Positions 1 through 17,370 are shown, counted from the stretch's first letter. The stretch is 57,937 bases of DNA from Streptomonospora mangrovi (GCF_027604915.1 NZ_JAJAQC010000051.1:1-57937); one strand, 5' to 3'. Notes: a model not told the origin generated them from the sequence alone. Numbers and translations: made by a program.

Positions 1-6362
<6,362 letters not shown>

Positions 6363-6440
6363 GGTGTGCGCTGCTCCGTGAGGGCTCGATCGGACAGGGC
6401 GGAGGGGGGCCGAACAGGAGGTGGCGGCGGGCGCCGGGGC

Positions 6441-7952
6441 TCAGGCGGTGCCGGACGCGGGCGCCGCCTCGGGCTCCACCCAGCGGCGGCCGTCGGGCGA
6501 GGGCACCAGCCCGCCCTCCACCAGCGGCGGCTCGGTGATGGCGCCGCCGACCCCCCGCCGCTGGATCTGGTTCATCTCGGTCATCACGTCGACCACCACC
6601 GGCGCCCGGAACAGCTCGGTCATGCGCTCCCCGCTGGGCGTGCGCGCCGCACCGGTGCGCTCCACCGCCCCCGCCAGGTCGGCCGAGGACGCGCTGAACC
6701 GCTCGGCCAGCGTGTCGGGCCGCACCAGCGCCGCCTCGGCCGAGTAGGCGCCGGCCACCAGGGTCGTGAACGCCTCCATGTCGCCGGCCTGCATATTGGT
6801 GACCTTGCGGGCCTTCCAGAAATAGGAGTCCTCGTGCTGTTGCATGTCGTAGAACGCGGCCAGGAACTCGTAGAACACCGCGTACTCCCGCCGGTAGCGC
6901 GCCTCGAACTCCCCGAACGCGCGCTCCTCGGCCAACTCGCCGGCCAGGACGCTGTTGACCGAGCGGGCCGCCAGCAGCCCCCCGTAGGTCGCCAGGTGCA
7001 CCCCGGTGGAGAACACCGGGTCGATGAAGCACGCGGCGTCGCCCACCAGCGCAATCCCCGGCGCCCAGAACCGGGTGGTGGAGTAGGAGTAGTCCTTGCG
7101 CACCCGGATCTCGCCGTAGGTGCCCTCGGTGACCCGGACGGCGCCCGCCAGCATGTCCCGCACGATCGCGCACCGCTGGATCGACTCCATCAGCGTGGCC
7201 TCGCGGTCGGCCGAGATGCGCGCCGCCTGGTCGCGGTTGAGGACCGCCCCGACGCTGGTCAGCGTGTCGCTGAGCGGGATGTACCACAGCCAGCCCTCGT
7301 CGAAGGCCGCGCACAGGATGTTGCCGTCATCGGGCGCCGGCAGCCGCCCGCCGCCCTCGAAGTAGCCGAACACCGCGAGGTTCTGGAAGAACTCCGAGTA
7401 CTGGCGGCGCCCGCCGGCGGCCGCGTGCAGCCGGCTGCCGTTGCCCGAGGCGTCGACCACCCACCGCGCCGCCAACTCCCGCTCCTCCCCGCCCGGCGCG
7501 GTGTAGCGGACACCGGTCACCCGCTCCCCGTCGGTGACGGCGGCCAGCGCCGCCGACTCCTCCCGGACGTCCACCCCGTGGCGGGCGGCGTTCTTCAGCA
7601 GCAGGTGGTCGAAGGTCATGCGGTCGACCTGGTAGGCGTAGGAGGTCGGCCCCGACAGCTCCGGCGACAGCGCGAACAGGAAGTTCCACGGCTCGGGGCT
7701 GGTGCCCCACCGGAAGCTGCCGCCGCGCTTGACGGTGAACCCGGCCGCGCGGACCTCCTCCTCCACCCCCAGCAGGCGGCACACGCCGTGCACGGTGGCG
7801 GGCAGCAGCGACTCCCCGATCTGGTAGCGGGGGAAGCGCTGCTTGTCCACCAGGACGACCCGGTGGCCCTGGTCGGCGATCAGGGTGGCGGCGGTGGAGC
7901 CGGCGGGTCCGCCGCCGACGACGATGACATCGAACTGCTCGGGAACGCTCAT
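6441..7952 (-). CDS. Flavin-dependent halogenase, probably acting on carrier-bound DHB
   Basis: This 503-residue protein belongs to the FADH2-dependent halogenase family, which makes HOCl at a flavin and passes it through a conserved Lys to an aromatic ring. Visible signatures are the FAD-binding GGGPAG (13-18), GESLLP (46-51), a Lys in the FTVKRGG segment (Lys75, candidate catalytic Lys), the diagnostic WxWxIP as WLWYIP (221-226), and FxxPxxSxG (309-317). Overall it looks closer to CmlS/PltA-type enzymes, which use carrier-bound substrates, than to free-tryptophan halogenases. It lies between the synthetase gene and the aryl carrier gene, with the RBS AGGAG before the ATG. The inferred role is chlorination of DHB on the aryl carrier. 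A flavin hydroxylase is the alternative, but WxWxIP argues against it. Confidence 0.85.
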   Translation of the reverse strand: MSVPEQFDVIVVGGGPAGSTAATLIADQGHRVVLVDKQRFPRYQIGESLLPATVHGVCRLLGVEEEVRAAGFTVKRGGSFRWGTSPEPWNFLFALSPELSGPTSYAYQVDRMTFDHLLLKNAARHGVDVREESAALAAVTDGERVTGVRYTAPGGEERELAARWVVDASGNGSRLHAAAGGRRQYSEFFQNLAVFGYFEGGGRLPAPDDGNILCAAFDEGWLWYIPLSDTLTSVGAVLNRDQAARISADREATLMESIQRCAIVRDMLAGAVRVTEGTYGEIRVRKDYSYSTTRFWAPGIALVGDAACFIDPVFSTGVHLATYGGLLAARSVNSVLAGELAEERAFGEFEARYRREYAVFYEFLAAFYDMQQHEDSYFWKARKVTNMQAGDMEAFTTLVAGAYSAEAALVRPDTLAERFSASSADLAGAVERTGAARTPSGERMTELFRAPVVVDVMTEMNQIQRRGVGGAITEPPLVEGGLVPSPDGRRWVEPEAAPASGTA

Positions 7953-8090
7953 GCTGGGGCTCTCCTGGCTGGGGGGTCGGACGGCGGTCGCGCGGACGCG
8001 CGCGGACAGGCGAGGGGGCGAACGGGCGGACAGGCGAGGGTGGGCGGGGCAGGGGCGCGGGCGGCCGCCCCCGCGTGGTGCCCGCCCCCC

Positions 8091-8336
8091 TCAGTCCTTC
8101 AGCAGCAGCCGGGACCACGCCCGCACACTGGGCTCCTCGGCCAGGGTCATGAAGTCGGTCTCCACACCGGCCTTGCGCCAGGTCACGACCAGGCTCATCA
8201 GCCGGATGGAGTCCATGCCCAGGTCGAGGAGGTTGTCGTCCTCGCCCACGGAGCCGGCGGGTTCGCCCAGGACGCGCTCGACGTCGGCGCGCAGCCGCTC
8301 GGCGGTCAGGTCGGGGGTGGCGGATGTCTCGGACAC
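8091..8336 (-). CDS. Free-standing aryl carrier protein
   Basis: This 81-residue carrier protein has the phosphopantetheine site LGMDSIRLM (Ser43). The segment after it (VTWRKAG...DFMTLAEEPS...AWSRLL) closely follows the C-terminal aryl carrier domain of EntB/DhbB. The isochorismatase of this cluster (9816-10481) lacks that domain, so this gene supplies it. DHB-AMP ligase should load DHB on Ser43, and the EntF-type C1 domain of the synthetase should take it off. The start is GTG with GGAGAG upstream. It sits directly upstream of the halogenase in the operon. Confidence 0.9.
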   Translation of the reverse strand: MSETSATPDLTAERLRADVERVLGEPAGSVGEDDNLLDLGMDSIRLMSLVVTWRKAGVETDFMTLAEEPSVRAWSRLLLKD

Positions 8337-8398
8337 GGTCGGTTCTCTCCTCGCAGGGGTCGCGGATCGGGGACGGGGGCGGGGCCGGTGCCCGCCGC

Positions 8399-9775
8399 TC
8401 AGCGGGCGGCGGCCTCGGCGGCAGCGGCGGCCGGCACGGGCGCGCCGGCGGCGGCCTCGCCGGGCTCACCCGTGCGGGCGCTGATGGCGTCGAGGATCTC
8501 CCCCACGCGCACGGCCACGTTGCTCAGCAGCGACGACGAGATGCCGTGCGTGTGCTCGGTACCGCCCTGGAGGTAGATGCCGCAGGTGATCTCGTCGCTG
8601 GTGGCCAGCCGGTAGTCGCGCTGCACCGCGCAGCGCCCGCGCGCGTCGCACACCACGTGCCCGGCCAGGTCGCCCAGCAGGTCGCGCGGGTCGCCGGGCC
8701 GGTAGCCGGTGGCGTACACCAGGTAGTCGGCGGTCACCGGCGTCTGCTTGCCGCTGGCCAGGTCCTCCACGGTCACGGTCACGTGGCCGGGCTCCTCGCT
8801 CACCCCGGCCACGCGCGAGGTGTTGTGGAACCGCAGCCGCTCGGTGCCCTTGACCTTGTCCTGGTAGGCGGCCTGGTACAGGGTGTCGATGAGGTCGGGG
8901 TCGACCACCGAGTAGTTGGTGTTGCGGTGGTAGTCCATGATCCCGGCCTTGGTCTCGGCCGAGGCGCCGTAGAACGCGTCCACGGCGTCGGGGTCGAAGA
9001 TCCGGTTGGCGAACGGGCTGTCGTCGGAGGGGCTGTAGCCGAACCGGGAGAACACCGCGTGCACCTGGGCGCCGGGGAAGCGGCGGTAGAGGTGGTCCAC
9101 GACCTCGGCGGCGCTCTGGCCGGCGCCCACCACCACGAACCCGCGCGGGCGGGCGCCCGGGCCGATCCGCTCCAGGCTCTGGAGCAGGTACTCGTTGTGC
9201 CACACGCGCTCGCTGAGCCGCGCGCCCTCGGGCAGGCGCGGGGTGAGCCCCGGGGCGAAGACGATGTTGCGGCCCCGGCTGCGGTGGCGGGAGCCGTCGG
9301 GGGCGCGGGCCACCACGTCCAACTGGGAGATGCGGCCCGAGGCGTCGCGCACCGGCTCCACCCCCACCACCTCGGAGCTGTAGCGGACCTGGTCGGCCAC
9401 CCGGCCGGCGCACCAGGCCAGGTAGGCGTGGAACTCCGTGCGCAGCGGGAACAGCGTCTTGTGGTTGATGAAGTCGTGCAGCCGGCCCACGCTGTGCAGG
9501 TAGGACAGGAACCCGAAGTCGCTGGCGGGGTTGCGCGTGGTCACCAGGTCCTTGAGGAACGACACCTGCATCGTGGCGTCGTCCAGCAGCATCCCGCGAT
9601 GCCACCCGAACTCCGGCTGGCGCTCGTGGAACACGCCGGTGAGCGCGGGCAGGGCGGGGTCGGCGGCGGCGCGGCGGCGTTGTTCGAGCAGGCCGATGGC
9701 CAGCGCGACGTTGGACGGCCCGAAGCCGATCCCCACCAGGTCGTGGACGGGCGGAGGCTGCGGCGTGGAGGTCAC
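8399..9775 (-). CDS. L-ornithine/L-lysine N-monooxygenase (hydroxamate formation)
   Basis: This 458-residue flavin monooxygenase of the SidA/PvdA/IucD family hydroxylates the side-chain amine of ornithine or lysine using NADPH and O2, the first step to a hydroxamate ligand. Visible motifs are the FAD site GIGFGPSN near the N-terminus, HxxMLL and FLKDLVT segments, the NADPH site VVGAGQSAAEV and the C-terminal ATGY. The GTG start has AAAGGAA upstream. Being in a DHB operon, it implies a mixed catecholate/hydroxamate siderophore, as in fuscachelin. Ornithine is more likely than lysine by cluster analogy, but the sequence does not settle this. The C-terminus ends in an Ala-rich tail. Confidence 0.92.
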   Translation of the reverse strand: MTSTPQPPPVHDLVGIGFGPSNVALAIGLLEQRRRAAADPALPALTGVFHERQPEFGWHRGMLLDDATMQVSFLKDLVTTRNPASDFGFLSYLHSVGRLHDFINHKTLFPLRTEFHAYLAWCAGRVADQVRYSSEVVGVEPVRDASGRISQLDVVARAPDGSRHRSRGRNIVFAPGLTPRLPEGARLSERVWHNEYLLQSLERIGPGARPRGFVVVGAGQSAAEVVDHLYRRFPGAQVHAVFSRFGYSPSDDSPFANRIFDPDAVDAFYGASAETKAGIMDYHRNTNYSVVDPDLIDTLYQAAYQDKVKGTERLRFHNTSRVAGVSEEPGHVTVTVEDLASGKQTPVTADYLVYATGYRPGDPRDLLGDLAGHVVCDARGRCAVQRDYRLATSDEITCGIYLQGGTEHTHGISSSLLSNVAVRVGEILDAISARTGEPGEAAAGAPVPAAAAAEAAAR

Positions 9776-9815
9776 GGAATTCCTTTCACCGGGGGTTGGG
9801 CGGTCGGCGCGTGGG

Positions 9816-10481
9816 CTAGGCGCGGGTGGGCATCGGACGGGCGGCGGGGTCGAGCGCGGCGACCGCGTCGGCCGCGCTCAGCGCCACCCCGCAGCGCCGG
9901 GCGACGTAGCGCAGCGCCAGGCGGTGGTCCTCGGCGCTGAAGTCGGCGACGGCGTCGGCCACCAGGAACGGCCGCACGTCGCGCATGAACGCGTCGGCGG
10001 CGGTGAGCAGGCAGCCGATGTGGGCGTAGACGCCGGTGATGAGGATCTGGTCGCGGCCCTGGGCCCGCAGCCGCTCGGCCAGGTCGGTGCCGGCGAAGGC
10101 GCTGTAGCGCCACTTGGTGAGGACGGTGTCGTCGGGGCCGGGGGCCACGGCGGCGGCGATGTCGGTGTGCTCGGGTGCGGCGTCCATGCCCGGCCCCCAG
10201 AAGTCGCGCTCCAGGCCGCGCCGTTCCGGCGTCATACCCCCCGGCTTTACGGTGTAGATCACCGGAATGCCGGCGGCGCGGCAGGTCGCCCGCAGCGCCG
10301 TGATGTTGGCCAGCGCCGTGCGCAGCGGCTCGGCCCCGGCCCGGTAGGGGCGCAGGAAGTAGCGCTGCATGTCGTGGACGAGCAGCGCGGCCCGGTCGGG
10401 CTCGGGGCGCCAGTCCGCGCGGTTGGGCGGCAGGTCGTCCGGGGCGGGCGGTTCGTAGGGCTCGATGTGCGGCAGCGCCAT
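9816..10481 (-). CDS. Isochorismatase (DHB pathway, EntB/DhbB-like) without a carrier domain
   Basis: This enzyme hydrolyses isochorismate to 2,3-dihydro-2,3-dihydroxybenzoate and pyruvate, the second DHB step. At 221 residues it is the isochorismatase domain only. Visible are the nucleophile-region Asp37 (LLVHDMQ), Lys123 (TKWRYSAF) and GVYAHIGC (150-157), all typical of EntB-class enzymes. EntB and DhbB usually carry an aryl carrier domain at the C-terminus; here it is separate at 8091-8336. The ATG at 10481 follows the DHB-AMP ligase gene by 74 bases, and the RBS is weak. Confidence 0.93.
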   Translation of the reverse strand: MALPHIEPYEPPAPDDLPPNRADWRPEPDRAALLVHDMQRYFLRPYRAGAEPLRTALANITALRATCRAAGIPVIYTVKPGGMTPERRGLERDFWGPGMDAAPEHTDIAAAVAPGPDDTVLTKWRYSAFAGTDLAERLRAQGRDQILITGVYAHIGCLLTAADAFMRDVRPFLVADAVADFSAEDHRLALRYVARRCGVALSAADAVAALDPAARPMPTRA

Positions 10482-10555
10482 CTGCGGTCCGTTCGACGAG
10501 ATCGGTGGTGGACTCGGGCGCGCCGGGGCCGGCGCGCCCGCTGGGAGCGGGGGGG

Positions 10556-12268
<1,713 letters not shown>

Positions 12269-12390
12269 GGCGGTGGGTCTCTCCTTGCTGGGCGGGCGGC
12301 GGACGGCGGGTGGCGAGCGGGCGGGTGTGGCTCGGGCGGGGGCGGTCGCGGTGGCGGCGGCCGGGGGGCGAGCGCGGGCGCGGGGCGGCC

Positions 12391-13623
12391 TCAGCCGGCG
12401 CCGGGCGGCGGCTGGTTCACTCCCAGGGCCAGCAGCAGCGTGCGCAGCTTCGCCGAGGTCTCGGCCAGCTCGGCGTCGGGGTCGGAGCCCGGCACGATTC
12501 CCCCGCCGGCGAACAGGTCGAGGGTGTCGCCCGCGACGTCGGCGCAGCGGATGGACACCACCCACTCGCCGTCGCCGACTGCGTCGGTGTAGCCGACCGC
12601 GCCGGTGTAGAAGCCCCGGTCGAACGGCTCGATGGCGCCGATCGCGGCGCGCGCGGCGGCGGTGGGCGTGCCGCACACGGCCGGGGTGGGGTGCAGGGCG
12701 GCGGCCAGCACCGCCGAGGGGGTGTCGGCGTCGCGCAGCTCGCCGGTGATCCGCGTGGACAGGTGCCACAGGGTGGCGGTCTTGGCGAGTTCGGGCTCAG
12801 GCACCCGCAGCGCCCGGCAGTAGGGGCGCAGCGCCTCGGCGACCGCCTCGACCACCACGGCGTGCTCGTGGCGGTCCTTGGCCGAGCCCAGCAGGTCCAC
12901 CGCCCGGCGCTGGTCCTTGCTGGGGTCGGCGCTGCGCGGCGCCGACCCGGCCAGCGGGTTGGACACCACCGCGCCGCCGCGCTTGGCCACGAGGAGTTCG
13001 GGGCTGGCTCCGATCAGGGTGCGCGGCCCCTCCCCCGAGGTGGGGAGGTCCATGGCGAAGGTGAACCCGGCGGGGTCGCGCCAGGCCAGGTTGCGCAGCA
13101 GCCGCCCGACGTCGACGGGGCCGGGTCCGGTCAGCCGCAGCGAGCGGGCCAGGACGACCTTGGCGAGGTCGTCGTCGCCCGCGTCGGCCATCAGCTTCAG
13201 CGCCCGCTCCACACCGGCGACGTGCGCGGCGGGCTCGGGGACGGCGCGCATGGTCCACGGCCCCGGCAGGGGGCCGCGCCCCCGGTCGCCGGGCGGCGCC
13301 TCGGCGAGTGGCGGGGCCCACACCAGTTCCTCGGGCACGACGATGGCGGCGGGTGCGTCGCGGTCGAAGGGGATGGCGCCCAGCGCGACCGGGCCGCGCA
13401 GTCCGCCGCCGGGGGCCTGGGCGGGGCCGGCGGGCCGGGCGGGCTCGTCGGAGTCGGCGGTGCCCGCGCGCAGCAGGTCGCCGACGTCGGCCAGCCGGTC
13501 GGTGCGGGCGGCCACCCCGCGCCCGAGGAGGACGCCGCGTCCGGAGGCGAGGAAGGCGGAGCCGGGTCGGTAGGCGGCGAGCAGGTCGTCGAGGGCGGCG
13601 GTGCGGGCGCGCTGGTGGAACAC
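12391..13623 (-). CDS. Isochorismate synthase (EntC/DhbC-like)
   Basis: This 410-residue chorismate-binding enzyme converts chorismate to isochorismate, the first step of DHB synthesis. Visible family segments are [41 protein letters not shown] and the C-terminal [13 protein letters not shown] with the Mg-binding acidic residues. Length and motifs fit EntC rather than salicylate synthase. The start is GTG, with GAGATGG nearby. A 175-base gap separates it from the dehydrogenase gene upstream. I see no second iron box there, so it is probably co-transcribed. Confidence 0.93.
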   Translation of the reverse strand: MFHQRARTAALDDLLAAYRPGSAFLASGRGVLLGRGVAARTDRLADVGDLLRAGTADSDEPARPAGPAQAPGGGLRGPVALGAIPFDRDAPAAIVVPEELVWAPPLAEAPPGDRGRGPLPGPWTMRAVPEPAAHVAGVERALKLMADAGDDDLAKVVLARSLRLTGPGPVDVGRLLRNLAWRDPAGFTFAMDLPTSGEGPRTLIGASPELLVAKRGGAVVSNPLAGSAPRSADPSKDQRRAVDLLGSAKDRHEHAVVVEAVAEALRPYCRALRVPEPELAKTATLWHLSTRITGELRDADTPSAVLAAALHPTPAVCGTPTAAARAAIGAIEPFDRGFYTGAVGYTDAVGDGEWVVSIRCADVAGDTLDLFAGGGIVPGSDPDAELAETSAKLRTLLLALGVNQPPPGAG

Positions 13624-13798
13624 CGATCCATCTCATTTCTGCCGTGGGGGACCCATCGGTGCCGGGGGGTAAGCGCACTGATCAGGTCGGTGAAGTGCGG
13701 TTTTCGTCGCGGCGGTGCGCGGGGGGCGGGGACGCTTCCGGGCGCGGCGGGTGGGGGGCGGCGAGGAGGGAGGCGGGTGGCGGGGGCGCCGCGCGGGC

Positions 13799-14584
13799 TC
13801 AGGCGCGCAGCGTGGCGCCGCCGTCGACGTAGAGGTCGTGCATGGTGATGTGGCGGGCTGAGGCGGAGGCCAGGAAGCAGACGGCGTCGGCGATGTCGGC
13901 GGGGTCGGCGATCCGGCCGAGGGGGATGCCGGTGCGGAAGGCGCCGGGGTCCCCCGCGATCACCCGGTCGGCGCCGTCGGGTCCCGACCACATGCCGCGC
14001 TGCATGGGGGTGTCGGTGGAGCCGGGCGAGACCACGTTGCACCGCACGCCGCGGCGGGCCAACTCCAGGCCCAGCGACTTGGTGAACATGGCGGCGGCGG
14101 CCTTGGAGGCGGCGTAGGCGGCCATGCCGGCGCGCGGCACACCCGCGGCGTTGGAGCCCACCGTGACGATCGACCCGCCGCCGCGCTCGGCCATGCGGCG
14201 GGCGGCGGCGCGCGAGACGTGGAAGACCCCGGTGGCGTTGACGGCGAACAGCTCGGCCCAGTCGGCGTCGCCCGTCGCGGTGACGGGGCCGGTGCGCAGC
14301 ACGCCCGCCACGTTGACGGCGTGCGCGATCGGACCGAGGTCGCGTTCGACGGAGTCGACAAGGGCGTCGACGGCGGCGGAGTCGCGCACGTCGGCCACAT
14401 AGGCCGCCGCCTTGTGCCCCGCCGCCCGCAGGGCCTCGGCCGTGTCGGCCGCCCCCTCGGGGTCGCGGTCGACGGCGGCGACGGTCGCGCCCGCCTCGGC
14501 CAGCCGGACGGCCACGGCGCGGCCGATGCCCTGGGCGGCGCCCGTGACCAGGGCCACCGTTCCCTCGATCCCGTTGTGGGACAC
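13799..14584 (-). CDS. 2,3-dihydro-2,3-dihydroxybenzoate dehydrogenase (EntA/DhbA-like), first gene of the siderophore operon
   Basis: This 261-residue short-chain dehydrogenase oxidises dihydro-DHB to DHB with NAD+. It has the Rossmann motif [12 protein letters not shown], the catalytic Ser in VGSNAAG and the YAASK Tyr/Lys pair. I chose the GTG at 14584 because GAGAGGAG lies five bases before it; the earlier in-frame GTG at 14617 would lie inside the iron-box region and has no RBS. The gene is closest to the promoter of the cluster and is preceded by the iron box at 14608-14643. Confidence 0.92.
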   Translation of the reverse strand: MSHNGIEGTVALVTGAAQGIGRAVAVRLAEAGATVAAVDRDPEGAADTAEALRAAGHKAAAYVADVRDSAAVDALVDSVERDLGPIAHAVNVAGVLRTGPVTATGDADWAELFAVNATGVFHVSRAAARRMAERGGGSIVTVGSNAAGVPRAGMAAYAASKAAAAMFTKSLGLELARRGVRCNVVSPGSTDTPMQRGMWSGPDGADRVIAGDPGAFRTGIPLGRIADPADIADAVCFLASASARHITMHDLYVDGGATLRA

Positions 14585-14607
14585 GACACTCCTCTCGGCA
14601 CAACAAA

Positions 14608-14643
14608 GGGTAAGCACACCTCAGTAAGGCAATGCTTACCTAA
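14608..14643 (-). promoter_or_regulatory. Iron box(es), DtxR/IdeR/DmdR-type operator of the siderophore operon
   Basis: On the minus strand, 14643-14625 reads TTAGGTAAGCATTGCCTTA, which matches 13 of 19 positions of the actinobacterial iron box (TTAGGTTAGGCTAACCTAA) by eye. A second, weaker half-conserved site (TGAGGTGTGCTTACCCT) follows directly at about 14623-14607. Tandem sites are common because DtxR-type repressors bind as two dimers. They lie 24-60 bases upstream of the GTG at 14584. Iron-loaded repressor should therefore shut the whole operon. Confidence 0.85.
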
Positions 14644-14999
14644 GCAACTGTCCGCAAGTCTTGATCGGCGGAGCGCATTGTGTCAACCCTGGAAATTCCG
14701 ACTCTTGGCTCATGTATGGACATACCGGATAGCGGGATGACGTCGGAAAAGGGCGGCCAGGGCGGCGACCGTGGCTTATCCCGGAGAGTGAGCCACCGGG
14801 GATAGATCACACTGACCCGGGGGTTAGCACTACGCTGGGTAGCCGCCGAGGGAGTCGCGGCCGACGCTCAGTACCGGCGACTTTCAACGGAATGCGCTTC
14901 CCACCCGCCGCGCCCGCTTCCGGACCACTCACCGCCCTCGGTGCCCTCGACGCAACCCCCGCCACCCGCCACCGGGACCGGAACCCGGGCCCGAAGAGG
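14644..14999. other. Intergenic region without a gene
   Basis: This stretch separates the siderophore operon from the stop codon of the transporter gene at 15000. It is less GC-rich near 14644-14740, as expected of promoter DNA for the leftward operon. I found no supported open frame and no clear terminator for the transporter gene. Confidence 0.6.
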
Positions 15000-16229
15000 T
15001 CAGCGCTCCTCCAGTTTCGGGAACACCACCCGGTTGAGGATCAGGGTCGCGGCCGCGCCGACCGGGACGGCGATGAGGGCGCCCACCACCCCCAGCAGCG
15101 CGCCGCCGAGGAGCGCCGAGGTGATCGTCACCGTCGGCGCCACGTGGACCGAGCGCTGCATGACGCGCGGCGCGATGACATAGCTCTCGATCTGCTGGTA
15201 GACGAGGAAGAACACCAGTGTCACCGCGCCCAGCCGCAGGTCGCCCACGCCCACCACCACCGTGGCGGCCAGCGCCCCGATGGTCGTGCCGACCAGCGGG
15301 ATCAGCGCCGTCACCGCGACGATGAACGCCAGCGTCAGCGCGTAGCCCGATCCGATCACGCTGAGGTACGCCAGCGCCACCACCCCGCCGATCAGCGCGA
15401 TGAACAGCTGACCGGCGATGAACGCCCCGATGCGCTCCAGGATCTCGTCGCCCAGTTCGCGCACCGCCGCCCGCCGCGAGCGCGGCACCAGCCGGTAGCC
15501 GACCTCCGTGATCCCCGGCAGCGACGCCATGAAGAAGAGGGTGAGCACCAGCACGGTGAAGGCGGTCACCAGCGAGGTGAGCACCGCCTGGCCCACCCCG
15601 AACACGCCGCCGAACACCCGCCGCCCGAAGTCGGCGCTGGTCACGACGTCCCCGGCCCGCTCCACCAGCCCGTACCGGCGGTCGAGGTCGGCCAGCACGG
15701 GGGTGCGCTGGGCCCGCACCAGGTACTGGGGCAGGTCGGCGATGAACTCCGCCACCTGCTGGGTCAGCGGCGGCACGATGGTCCACACGAACGCGGCCGC
15801 GAACCCCACCAGCACCGCGCAGACCAGCACGATCGCGCCCCAGCGCGGCACGCCCCGGCGGCGCAGCCACTCCACCACCGGGTTGAGGCCCACGGCCAGG
15901 AACAGCGCCACCAGGAAGCTGATGAACATGCCCTGCGCCCGCGCCAGGGTCTCCACCAGCAGCCACGCCGCGAGCACGCCCAGCGCGCCGGTGAACCCCA
16001 CGACGAAGAAGTTGACGCCTTCCAGCGGGCCGGGGCGGGAGCGCCCGGCGGCGCGCTCGGCCGCGCGCATCACGGCCGCGGCCGACGCCGCGGGCGGACG
16101 CCCGCCCGCCTCCGGCGCGGAGCGCGGCGCGCTCGTGCCCGTCGTCCCCGCTGCCGCACCCGCCTCCCCCGCCGGGCGCCCGGGGTCTGCGGGCGGCGTC
16201 GGGTCGTCGTGGGCGTCGCGCTCGGCCAA
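15000..16229 (-). CDS. AI-2E family (DUF20) membrane transporter
   Basis: This multi-pass membrane protein of the AI-2E/PerM exporter family has roughly eight transmembrane segments, from about FFVVGFTGALGVLAAWLLV to the last near VGALIAVPVGAAATLIL. Family features include the hydrophilic stretch after VPPLTQQ and LIPLVGTTIGA. The substrate is unknown; most members are not AI-2 exporters. I place the start at the TTG at 16229, which has GGGGAG six bases upstream. The frame extends 33 codons further to 16328, but that part has no RBS and is low complexity. A paralogue lies at 28385-29755. Confidence 0.82.
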   Translation of the reverse strand: MAERDAHDDPTPPADPGRPAGEAGAAAGTTGTSAPRSAPEAGGRPPAASAAAVMRAAERAAGRSRPGPLEGVNFFVVGFTGALGVLAAWLLVETLARAQGMFISFLVALFLAVGLNPVVEWLRRRGVPRWGAIVLVCAVLVGFAAAFVWTIVPPLTQQVAEFIADLPQYLVRAQRTPVLADLDRRYGLVERAGDVVTSADFGRRVFGGVFGVGQAVLTSLVTAFTVLVLTLFFMASLPGITEVGYRLVPRSRRAAVRELGDEILERIGAFIAGQLFIALIGGVVALAYLSVIGSGYALTLAFIVAVTALIPLVGTTIGALAATVVVGVGDLRLGAVTLVFFLVYQQIESYVIAPRVMQRSVHVAPTVTITSALLGGALLGVVGALIAVPVGAAATLILNRVVFPKLEER

Positions 16230-16355
16230 CCTCGTCTCCCCACGGTGCGTTCCACGGCGGTGTGCGCCCTCGCGGGCCGCACCCGGCGGCCGGGGCGCCC
16301 AAGCCCTCGCACCCGGATACCCGGGCACCGGCCCGCCTCGCCCGCCCGCCGGTGC

Positions 16356-16679
16356 TCAGGCGGGCGGCGTGCGGATGTCCATGGCCTGCTTGAGGCCGCT
16401 GTAGTGGAAGATCCGCTCGATCTTGCCCGGCGGCACGTAGACCGTCAGCGAGCCGCCCGAGCGCACCAGGCGCCGGTGCAGGCGCGCCAGCGCGCCCAGT
16501 CCCACGGAGTCGATGAAGGACAGCTCGCTCAGGTCCACCACCATGGTCGGCCCGTACACGATCTCGGCCGTCTGCGCCGTGTGCTCGAACCGGTCCACTC
16601 CGGCGAGGTCGAACTCCCCCTTCAAACGCATGACGGTGGTCCCGTCGCGGTCCTGGATTCCCACGTCAAGGTGGCACAT
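16356..16679 (-). CDS. STAS-domain anti-sigma factor antagonist
   Basis: This 107-residue single STAS domain protein belongs to the SpoIIAA/RsbV/BldG type, which binds an anti-sigma factor when dephosphorylated. The phosphorylation region FIDSVGLGAL carries Asp57-Ser58, with Ser58 the likely phosphosite. The ATG at 16679 is preceded by a weak GGGACGGA. No anti-sigma kinase or sigma factor gene adjoins it, so its partner is encoded elsewhere. Confidence 0.88.
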   Translation of the reverse strand: MCHLDVGIQDRDGTTVMRLKGEFDLAGVDRFEHTAQTAEIVYGPTMVVDLSELSFIDSVGLGALARLHRRLVRSGGSLTVYVPPGKIERIFHYSGLKQAMDIRTPPA

Positions 16680-16983
16680 TGAGGGTCCGTCCCGACTCCG
16701 CCGGTGCCCGCGGGCGCGGTTCTCCCACGGCGCTGCCTGTCTCGATCCCGAATCCATTCTCCAACTCCCCGGCGCCCGGCGGAACCGGACACGGCCAAGC
16801 GGGGCAGGTCGTCCGGACACGGCCAGTTCCGCGCGGCCGCGTGGTCGCGATCGGGTGCCCAGGCCGGACCCTCAGCAGGCGCGGCCGTCCGCCGCTTTGG
16901 GCGGCCCGGTGACCCACCGGCGCGCCGGGGCGGCCGACCCTGTCGACGGGCGTGGGGCGGTGCGGGGCGGTGCGGAGCCGCGC
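16680..16983. other. Intergenic region without a gene
   Basis: No frame here has a start, RBS and codon pattern like those of the neighbours. It lies between the STAS gene and the acidic protein gene, both read leftward, and probably holds the STAS promoter. I see no clear repeat or operator. Confidence 0.5.
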
Positions 16984-17271
16984 CTAGGAACCGGAGTCGA
17001 AGTAGGACTCGGGGGCCTCGCCGTCCTCGTCGGGCAGGAAGACGATCTCCTCGTCGTCCTCGGCGTCGTCGCTCTCGTCGGCGGGGCCGCCCCCACCTGC
17101 CGCGCCGCCCTCCCGGGGACCGGCGAGGTCGTCGGGCTCCTCGGTGTCGCGGGAGTCGTCGACCTCGTCGAACGACAGCTCGCCCGGCGGCTCCTCTCCC
17201 CCGCTCTCATACATCGCGCGCTCGGTCTCCTGCTCGTCGTCGCCCATGTCCGCGGAACCCGCGTAGCGCAT
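16984..17271 (-). CDS. Small, strongly acidic protein of unknown function
   Basis: I do not recognise this 95-residue protein. It is dominated by Asp, Glu, Gly and Pro, with runs such as DDAEDDEEIVFLPDEDGE near the C-terminus, and has no Cys, signal peptide or membrane segment. It is probably disordered. The ATG at 17271 (MRYAGSADMG) has GGGGAG six bases upstream; the longer frame to 17295 lacks support. It follows the histidine kinase gene on the same strand. Confidence 0.6.
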   Translation of the reverse strand: MRYAGSADMGDDEQETERAMYESGGEEPPGELSFDEVDDSRDTEEPDDLAGPREGGAAGGGGPADESDDAEDDEEIVFLPDEDGEAPESYFDSGS

Positions 17272-17370
17272 GGCCGTCTCCCCTCCGCCGTTCAATGTCC
17301 GACGTTACGTGTCCGGCTTGTCTGACATGCCCCCTGTGCGGTGACCTACTGACCGCCCCGGGGCCGCCCA

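Noticed and set aside
13624-13798. A second iron box before the isochorismate synthase gene
   Set aside because: The TGATCAGTGCGCTTACC stretch lacks the AGGTTAG/CTAACCT core; no convincing match.
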